NCBI GenBank assembly: GCA_030490835.1
Contig: CM059977.1
Location: forward strand, 38,089,676 to 38,153,675
Direction of reading: 5' to 3'
DNA length: 64,000 bases
DNA from: Annona cherimola
Taxonomy: Eukaryota > Streptophyta > Magnoliopsida > Magnoliales > Annonaceae
The translations under genes and the position numbers were made by a program. The notes under the pieces were generated by a model that saw only the letters and a program-made list of their open reading frames with translations, was not told the origin of the DNA and searched no databases. Each line of letters begins with the position of its first letter. The first letter of the stretch is position 1. This document shows positions 56,969 through 64,000 of this stretch, piece by piece.

Positions 56969-57446
56969 ATAGTAGGAAAGGGAAACATGGATTCCACAAA
57001 TCACGAGAGATCCTGTAGGAACCTAACTATCGATTGGTGTACAGGTCCAGCAGAAGTTAATTAGGATTGCGGCTTAGGCCTTGTCAGATAAAACAAGCCA
57101 TGGATTCTCATTCACTTATATAGCCTCAGAAACACATATTGTAGGATCTGAAGTATGTGCATTATATTAGATCAACTATGACAGTCCTTGTGTTTGACAA
57201 AAAAGAAAAAGAAAAAGAAGTTATGATATTCCTAGTCAAGCTAATGTTGTGTTCAATCATTAAAAATCCATCACAATATGAGTTCTTTAAATTATAGAAA
57301 CTAACTATTTTTTGACGTTTTTGTAAAATGATGACATGAGTTTAGATAATGTTGGAATTATAAATTGGATGAGTATGTGGATTGACAAGTGAGAGCCTCC
57401 TATGCGATTAACTCAATATATGAGAAACACAGAATCAAAAGATATA

Positions 57447-57817
57447 AATGAATGATCCTGTTAGCTCGGGCTAAGTAAATACTCTGCTTAGCCCACCTTA
57501 AAAAACGCATTATGACAATTTTTTTTGTTTTTGTCTTCATACACTTGTTTATTTAAGTGTATTTAACATTTTTTGGTATATTTATATTTTTTTGAAAATT
57601 TTAAATATCCATGTGTTTTATGTATTTAAAATATCCTTATTTTTAAAAATCTAAAAAAATATACATATACCCAAAAATGGTAAAACTTGGTTTGTATATT
57701 AAATACACTTAGATAAACAAATGTATGAAGACAAAAGCAAAAAAAAATATTATAATGGGTTTTTTAAGGTGGGCCAAGTAGAGCATTTGCATAGCCCAGG
57801 CTAAATGATTATTCCTC
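57447..57817. mobile_element. GATC palindromic MULE-type MITE, copy d
   Basis: Left 'gatcctgttagctcgggctaagtaaa' is nearly identical to copy b at 36695; the right end has decayed (gatc to gatt at 57807). The interior palindrome is as in copy b. Confidence 0.82.
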
Positions 57818-57829
57818 AATGAGCTATAT

Positions 57830-59340
57830 ATATATATATATATAGAAAATGTTGCATTGCATATGACCGCACCATGTAGTCCATGCAATGTAGACCTCGC
57901 TTAATCATAAATGGAAAATCTACCTCATCCATTGTATTTAGAATTGTTCATTTTATTAGCATACAAATTTTCATTCAAGTCTAATATGTGTATGATCCCC
58001 ATATTAAAATGATGCAACATCGATATAATAAAATAGTTTAACATAAATATCAAGTTTAAAGTGGTATTTTCAACATCTAAACCGTCTAAAATATGATATT
58101 TATATGGATAAATGATTGTATAAAATTTCATTGCAATCTAATGTGTGGGGCCTATTTTTGCATCCGTCTGCACATGATTGGATCTCTCTATATATGTATA
58201 TATATGCATATATATGGGGACGCTTCTACGAAACCCCCTCCATTTTTAAAATCTTGATGGTTGATAGAAAATCTATTTCATCTATTGTATTGAGCATCAT
58301 TTACAGTATCTTGAAAATTCTTTTATTTTTTTAATTTTACTATATATGGGTTTCATCTATAAATGTGTAAAATCAACATAATAAAATGGTTCAATATTAA
58401 AATATCAACTTTAAAGTTATTTTTTCAACATCTCAACCATCTAAAATATCAATAATATGTAGATAATTGATCATATAAAGTATTGTTACATTTTAATTCA
58501 TGTGTGAATGGATTTGAGCATTTTTCATAAATTAAATATGAATGTACCTATTTTTGAGAAAATGTGGCCTATCCACATATTGGATTGGGATGAAACTTGG
58601 TCTCCTAACTAAACAAATGGTGTTAAATATAATGAATGGATTGAATTTCTTATGAAAGATCAACATTTTAAAAATGAAAAGGATTTCACAAAATCACTTC
58701 TATGAAACATGATTTCATAGAAGTATTCCCAATATATATATAGGGAAATAATCCAGTGCATGCGACTGCACGGTGCAGTCCATATACTATGGGCCCCACT
58801 TGATCATAAATAGAAAATCCACCCCACCCATTGTATTTAGAATTGTTCACTTTATTAGCATACCAATTTTCATCCAAATCCAACATGTGTGTAGTCCCCA
58901 TCTTAAAATTGTGCAAAATCAACGTAATAAAATAATTTAATGTAAATATCAAGTTTAAAGTGGTTTTTTCAATATCTAAACCGTCTAAAGTATGATTTAT
59001 ATATGGATAAATGAGTGTATAAAGTTTCATTACAATCTAATATGTGTAGGGTCCATTTTACAGCGGACTGCACCGTAATTACGGTGTAGTCCGACTGCAC
59101 AGGATCGGATCTCATATATATATATCATTCTAAGGTAGGGCATATACACATGTTAGATTTGGATGAAAATTGGTATTGTACTAAAATAAATAATTTTAAA
59201 TACAATTGGTGGGATAGAAGTTAATTTTAATACATGTGGGGCCCATTTTGAGGTGGTCTACACCGTAATTATGGTACAGTCTATCTAAACTTGACTATTT
59301 ATATATATTTCCACCGCTTCTATATAACCGGATTACATAG
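57830..59340. repeat. Second cluster of nested MITEs (same family as 26260-27640)
   Basis: Three or four copies in mixed orientation share 'acccattgtatttagaattgttca', 'ataataaaatagtttaacataaatatcaa', 'atctaaaccgtctaaaatatga' and 'ggataaatgattgtataaa'. Tips such as 'gcaccgtaattacggtg' (59068) and 'ttctatataaccggattacatagaagcgg' (59309) are small palindromes. (TA)n tracts lie between copies. Confidence 0.75.
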
Positions 59341-59349
59341 AAGCGGGAC

Positions 59350-60025
59350 CATGTATATACACACATATATATATACATAAGAAATATATTTAAGATAAAT
59401 GACATCTTGCCTCGAAAAGTTCCAAAGATGAGAAATTGGTGAAGTTTTCAAATTTAGAAGCAAAAGAAAAAATGACAAAAGTTTGTACAAGAAAACATAA
59501 GGAAATTGGCTAAGATTGGCCTTGCTAGGGCACCCCAAATAATTGAGGTGGGGCGCCCTATTTATAGGGTACGGATGTTAGATTTTGAACGTATATAATT
59601 AAATATATACATATAAACGATATAATTATAAGGTTTAAAATTTAACTGGTGCAAGCCATCTCATAAAGTATCAGCTTTTATGCTTAGAAACTTTTATACC
59701 TAATTTCCAATTTATGATGGAATAAATTAGAAATAAAAAGTGCTCGTATATATAAGGTCTACATGCACACTTTATTCTAGACAACTCAGACACTATATGT
59801 ATACTAACAATTTTCATGTTTCTAATTTAACTTATCATAAATGTAATTATCGTTATTTATATATACACGTCCAAAATCCAACAATGCCACCCAAACATGT
59901 GACTTGAGGTTGCCTAGGCCCTTGTGATTTTTTGTGATCTTTATTTTTTTTTGTGATTTTTTGTGATCTTTGTTTTTATGTGATCCACTTTTGCATTGCT
60001 TGATCATAGCTGTTATTTGGGGCAA
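59350..60025. other. No gene seen; intergenic
   Basis: AT-rich; a short repeat 'gtgatttttttgtgatc' occurs three times at 59927-59980. No gene recognised. Confidence 0.4.
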
Positions 60026-60034
60026 GAAGATGTG

Positions 60035-60382
60035 GGACAACGATCGTATGCACCCGAGTGCACTGAGCCTCAATGCACCCGGGTGTACTACACCTTTATT
60101 TTGTTTTTAAAATTTTTTTCATTAAGCTATTAATCTAGGTGTATTTAACATATGTATAAATTTTTATTAATTTTGGAAACTTTTAGATATATTTTTTAGA
60201 TTTTTAAAAATCTAAAAAAAATATCTAAAAGTCTCCAAAATTGGTAAAAAAAATTTACATATGTTAAATACACTTGGATTAACCATTGTGTAAAAAAAAT
60301 TTCGAAAAAAAATTAAAAAAAATGGTTGTATGAACCCGGGTGCATTGAGGCTCAAGCACCCGGGTGCATACGATCGCTGTCC
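60035..60382. mobile_element. GATC palindromic MULE-type MITE, copy e
   Basis: A perfect 9 bp target duplication gaagatgtg lies at 60026-60034 and 60383-60391. Ends are ggacaacgatcgtatgcacc and the inverted ggacagcgatcgtatgcacc. The interior carries the family core 'gtatttaacatatg' and 'attttggaaacttttagatat'. Confidence 0.92.
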
Positions 60383-60399
60383 GAAGATGTGTACAATGA

Positions 60400-61090
60400 C
60401 CCCGTACTCATAACTCTGATAAGATGATTTTTTGTCCAACAATAAAATAAATGATTTTAAATTATGTAAATGACTGTTTTTTAACTTCATTATCAAAATG
60501 GGCTCCGCCCATAGGGTACATAAAAACATCTGTGTAACCTACTTTGATGTAATTGAAGCACGACAATTCGTCAAATTTGCACATTGTTTTATTTTTTTTT
60601 TGAAATAGTTTTATTTCTAAAACTTAGATTTAAAAGACTAATCATGTAAGATTGGTTTCAGGAAAATAAAAAGAAAATATGATAATCATAAAATAAATAA
60701 AGACATAATAATGATCAGGTGAAAATTAAGGTGGGTCATACAAGTCAAAGCCAACCTAACCCTAGTTCTATTTAAAAAAGCTTTTCTCCACTGTATATAA
60801 TTTATAACAAGTCAAGATGAGGTCGACTCAACTCTCATCTTACTTCAATTGGTCCCAAGTTAAATATCGAGTTAGGTGGTTTAGTAAAAAATGTGGGTAG
60901 ATGTGAATTTTAAAAATTTCTAAACCTATCGGATATAAAGTCACATTTATATTAAATGCTATCAACTAAATGCTTCAACATATTATAAACAGGTGAAAGT
61001 AAAATGTCATTAAATATAAGCAAAGCATTATTAAGCATAGATAATAAAACGAATTTTTAAAATAAGTTTACAAAGTATATTTCACTAAAA
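60400..61090. other. No gene seen; possible hAT fragment
   Basis: A stretch at about 60722-60900 ('aaggtgggtcatacaagtc', 'aaccctagttct') resembles one subterminal end of the hAT MITEs. Nothing else recognised. Confidence 0.35.
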
Positions 61091-61104
61091 GTTTCATTTA
61101 CAAC

Positions 61105-61186
61105 TTGAAACGCCCTGGCCCTTACTGTCGCAGGTATTGTCCGCTTTGGGCCTCGCCCGTACGGTTTTGTCCTTCTGGGTTCACAC
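61105..61186. repeat. LTR-like fragment
   Basis: 'gaaacgccctggcccttactgtcgcaggtattgtccgctttgggcc' has the style of a plant LTR start found in short non-autonomous LTR elements. It is cut by the hAT element at 61187. The assignment is by resemblance only. Confidence 0.35.
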
Positions 61187-61199
61187 TAGGGGTGCAACT

Positions 61200-61360
61200 T
61201 GGGTAGGGTACCCGCGGGTCGACCCGTGGGTACCCTAAAATCGGGTAGGTTCGGTTCCATAGAACCTACCCGTAGGGTCGATTCGGTTCCTCGGGTAAAT
61301 TACCCGGTCAATTTCGGGTAGGGGTCGGTTCCGGTTCTGGGTACCCGGAACCGACCCGGA
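61200..61360. repeat. Subterminal GGGTA/TACCC/GACCC repeat array
   Basis: Many short direct and inverted copies: 'ggtacccgcgggtcgacccgtgggtacc', 'cgggtaggttcggttcc', 'ggaaccgacccgg'. Such arrays are usual transposase-binding sites in hAT elements. Confidence 0.75.
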
Positions 61361-61429
61361 TTTAATATTATATATTATATATTATATATTATAAATACCT
61401 AACATACTAAATCCCTAAAAGATCTCTGA

Positions 61430-61605
61430 TCCTTCCCCATTCGATATCCCGAATTCCCGATCGTGATTCTCCTGGCAGCGCGGGCGGCAGCTTTTCTCCT
61501 CAGCAGCGGGCGGCAGCTTCATCGGCAGCTTTTCTCCTCAGCAGCGGTGGGCAGCACAGCAGAAGATCGGCACGACGGCAACGCGGCAGAAGGTGCGGCG
61601 ATCCG
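61430..61605 (+). other. Probable non-coding first exon of hAT transposase gene
   Basis: A GC-rich stretch with a repeated 'gcggcagcttttctcctcagcagcgg' phrase (61485 and 61522) ends at 'ggcgatccg|gtaac' (donor at 61606). The matching acceptor 'ctattttag|gagtg' ends at 63107, 20 bp before the transposase ATG. The exon start is not defined. Confidence 0.55.
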
Positions 61606-61617
61606 GTAACAACCCTT

Positions 61618-61700
61618 TATCCCTCTCTCCCTCTCCCTCTCCCTCTCTCCCTCTCTCTCTCCCTCTCTCTCCCTCTCTCTCCCTCCCTCTCCCTCCCCTC
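61618..61700. repeat. (CT)n / (CCCTCT)n tract
   Basis: Impure CT repeat of about 80 bp at the start of the putative intron; open frames over it on the minus strand are low-complexity artefacts. Confidence 0.9.
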
Positions 61701-63127
61701 CATTCGAGACTAATGCCCTGTTTGACATTGATTCGAAGCATTATTGCTGTCGCTGACATCAGTTATCTTGGATGACCTGATTACATGTCGGACGCACCAA
61801 ACTGATAGGGAAGCAAGTCCTTAATCACCATCCAATCTTGTTCGGGCATGTGATGAGACATCTGGCCCACTTGATTCCCACGATGCTTGAATCGATATTG
61901 GGATTTTGTGGATCCCACTAATCACCGTCTGTGCAAGATCTGCCGCTTACGTGTGCCTCATAAGATTCTTGATTTGGCAAGTGTAAGGTGAGTTTTTTTT
62001 TAAAAAAAAAATTTAGCATATACATTTTTTTTCCATCTAGTTTTTGGCTTTTTGCTTGAAACACTACGGCAGACATTACGAATGATATGTGAGCAGTTGC
62101 TTAACGCCAGTGAAAATGCCTAGATTCAGGAAATTGCTTCCATTAAATAGTCGCATTCTAAAACAAGATGTGTTTGAATCCTCAGATTTTTGCTTACGTG
62201 AAACCAGGGAATTGCATGGTTGTTGTTTTGAGGCTTTGACTGTTTAAGAAACTGCCAAGAATGCGATGTTCCGATCTGGAACAACAGGATAGATTTCTGC
62301 CCAACACCATATCCGCCCACCATATTTCAACAACTTTCTATGACCCCATTCATATTAATTTCTTAATTTCCAAGGGTATCCTCATTGTGTTTTAGTGGCA
62401 GTCTCAGAAAGTGAACCTTTCTTCCTTATAATTATCATCCATTTAAATGGTTGCAAACTTGAAGTAATGGGCACTTTCTTTTCTATAATTGGAAATTCCT
62501 TTCATATAGTGGCAGTCTCAGAAAGTGCACCTTTTATCTATTTTGAGTTTGACAGCAGAAAAATTCCTCCTTTAGTTTTATTTGTTTGCTTGCTTGGATT
62601 TTTGAAATGATAAATTCCATATTCCTACTGTTTAGTGTGTATTATTCTTCATAGTGGGTTGATAGTGCAAAGTAATAATCCGGTAATATCTTAGGACAGA
62701 ACTGCAATTAGCCGTGATTCTGTTTGGATTTATCCATGGTTTCTGATGTATAGTTGCTTATTGTAATGTTGGAATTGCTATTTTGAGAATGCATGCTTTC
62801 ACTCTTGTGTATGAATAAATTCAGTTGGGAGGAGATTATATGGTATATTACTGAATTTTATACTCTAGTTGCTGAAACTGTATTTCTTTTATGAAAACAC
62901 GTTTAAAATATTTCTGCAAAAACTGGTCATGATTTGTTTTTATATTCAATTATTCCTCTTGTTTAATGTATTGAAATGTATGTTCTGTTGATCCTTACTT
63001 GTCTTTAAAAAATTTATTCTTAATTCAATTCATTTTACATGATATATTCAATGCAATTCATTCCATAGTTAAATGTTTTAATCAATGTTGTAATGTTACT
63101 ATTTTAGGAGTGATTGTAATATTAAGT

Positions 63128-64000
63128 ATGGAAGAAGGCATCAGTGTTAACAACTGTATTGATTTAAATATGGATGACACAGTTAATATAATGGAGAACT
63201 TAGAGGTTGAGATCGAGGATGAAAATATGGTGAAAGGGGATGCAATAGGACAAGTGATTATGAGTGAAAGGGATTCGAAGGACGAGAAAATTACAGATAA
63301 TGTTGTTCTTACAAAACCAAAACCTCAGTATAAGTTATCTTCTAATGTGTGGCAGCACTTCACTAAGAAAGTTAAGCAAGTTTCAAAGAATGATAAGAAA
63401 GAGGAGAAACAAGAAGTGACTTGTAATTACTGCAAAAGGGTTTTAGCTCATTCAAGTAAGAATGGAACTAGCTCTATGAGAAAGCATCTAGATAGATGCA
63501 CTTATTATGATCGTGGGCGGGGTGATAAGAAACAGAAATTGTTGAGTCTAACATCTCCATCATGCAATTCTAGCGGCCAAGTTGGTAGTTTGACTGCATG
63601 GCAATTTGATCAAGCTGCAAATAGAAGGGGTTTTGCTGAAATGATAATAATCGACGAACTTCCTGTTAAGTTGGTTGAGTGTGAGGGTTTTCGCAAATAT
63701 ATCACTAAAATTCAACTGCTTGTGAAATTTGTGTCTAGAACAACAGTTGCTAAAGATGTGGCTTCAGTGTATGAAAGTGAGAAAACTAAGCTCATGAGTT
63801 TTTTCCATGATCAAGTTCATAGAGTGTGTTTAACAACAGACATGTGGACATCTATAGCTAATGAAGGTTACTTATGCCTCACTGCACATTTTGTTGATGC
63901 CAACTGGAAGCTAAAAAAAAAAGTTATTAACTTTTGTTTGTGCCCACCTCCACACACTGGTGAATGCATTGCTAATGTTGTTTATGATTGTTTAATGAAA
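63128..64000 (+). CDS. hAT-family transposase, N-terminal 291 codons (partial)
   Basis: The ATG at 63128 opens a frame (MEEGISVNNCIDLNMDD) that stays open for 291 codons to the window end. After an acidic N-terminus comes a BED zinc finger: VWQHFTKKVKQV, then CNYCKRVLAHSSKNGTS and MRKHLDRC (C-x2-C ... H-x4-C), which would bind the element ends. Next is a linker, then FAEMIIIDELPVKLVE and LTTDMWTSIANEGYLCLTAHFVDANW, the start of the RNase H-like catalytic domain; the aspartate in TTDMW is the first catalytic residue. Typical plant hAT transposases of this type (RICESLEEPER/DAYSLEEPER relatives) are about 650-750 residues, so somewhat less than half is visible. The C-terminal dimerisation domain is off the window. 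An upstream intron (61606-63107) is inferred. Confidence 0.92.
   Translation, partial: MEEGISVNNCIDLNMDDTVNIMENLEVEIEDENMVKGDAIGQVIMSERDSKDEKITDNVVLTKPKPQYKLSSNVWQHFTKKVKQVSKNDKKEEKQEVTCNYCKRVLAHSSKNGTSSMRKHLDRCTYYDRGRGDKKQKLLSLTSPSCNSSGQVGSLTAWQFDQAANRRGFAEMIIIDELPVKLVECEGFRKYITKIQLLVKFVSRTTVAKDVASVYESEKTKLMSFFHDQVHRVCLTTDMWTSIANEGYLCLTAHFVDANWKLKKKVINFCLCPPPHTGECIANVVYDCLMK

Larger units (their letters stand above)
61187..64000 (+). mobile_element. Autonomous hAT transposon, 5' part (runs off right edge)
   Basis: The TIR TAGGGGTGCAACTTGGGTAG at 61187 is the same as in the hAT MITE at 14672. A GC-rich subterminal region follows (61200-61360), then a non-coding exon, an intron, and the open transposase start. 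The left 8 bp flank is gttcacac (61179-61186). The right end lies outside the window. So far I see no disabling change. Confidence 0.9.

Noticed and set aside
61519..61775. Open frames over the CT-rich tract (Glu/Arg- or Ser/Pro/Leu-rich)
   Set aside because: They are translations of a simple repeat at the start of an intron.

Overview
This window is AT-rich nuclear DNA from a flowering plant. The evidence is one intact intron-containing gene orthologous to plant POD1/TAPT1, captured fragments of plant CHX, LRR and patellin genes, and many plant-type retrotransposons and MITEs. I cannot name the species. There is no sign of organellar, bacterial or viral origin.

The only convincing host gene is on the minus strand at 28304-34818. 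It encodes a 598-residue TAPT1/POD1 (DUF747) ER membrane protein in 11 coding exons, one of them bounded by a U12-type AT-AC intron. Its second intron (32186-33711) carries two MITE-like insertions and a 4 x 56 bp minisatellite.

Positions 1-26.2 kb are a deeply nested transposon block. A decayed Ty1/copia element lies on the minus strand (16.95 kb down past position 1). Inside its gag sits a large Mutator-like element (about 1251-16030) that carries pieces of a CHX cation/H+ exchanger gene and an LRR protein gene. That element is in turn split by a 12 kb Ty3/gypsy retrotransposon (2189-14210, 3.5 kb LTRs) and a 691 bp hAT MITE (14672-15362). A second copia element of the same family points the other way (about 16.96-26.22 kb), so the two 5' LTRs lie head to head. 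It is interrupted by gypsy-type LTR DNA (17546-23159), which itself contains a 1.7 kb Pack-MULE (19101-20801, perfect 10 bp target duplication). The long inverted arms of that Pack-MULE hold the start of a patellin-like gene.

Positions 26.2-28.0 kb and 57.8-59.3 kb are clusters of one MITE family. Positions 35.4-61.1 kb are gene-poor: a LINE 3' fragment, a solo LTR, several hAT-like MITEs, and at least five copies of a palindromic MULE-type MITE with GATC near each end and 9 bp target duplications.

From 61187 to the right edge is the 5' half of an apparently intact autonomous hAT transposon: TIR, GC-rich subterminal repeats, non-coding exon, 1.5 kb intron, and an open 291-codon transposase start with a BED zinc finger. 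Its TIR matches the hAT MITE at 14672, so the window holds both a possible driver and a passenger of one family.
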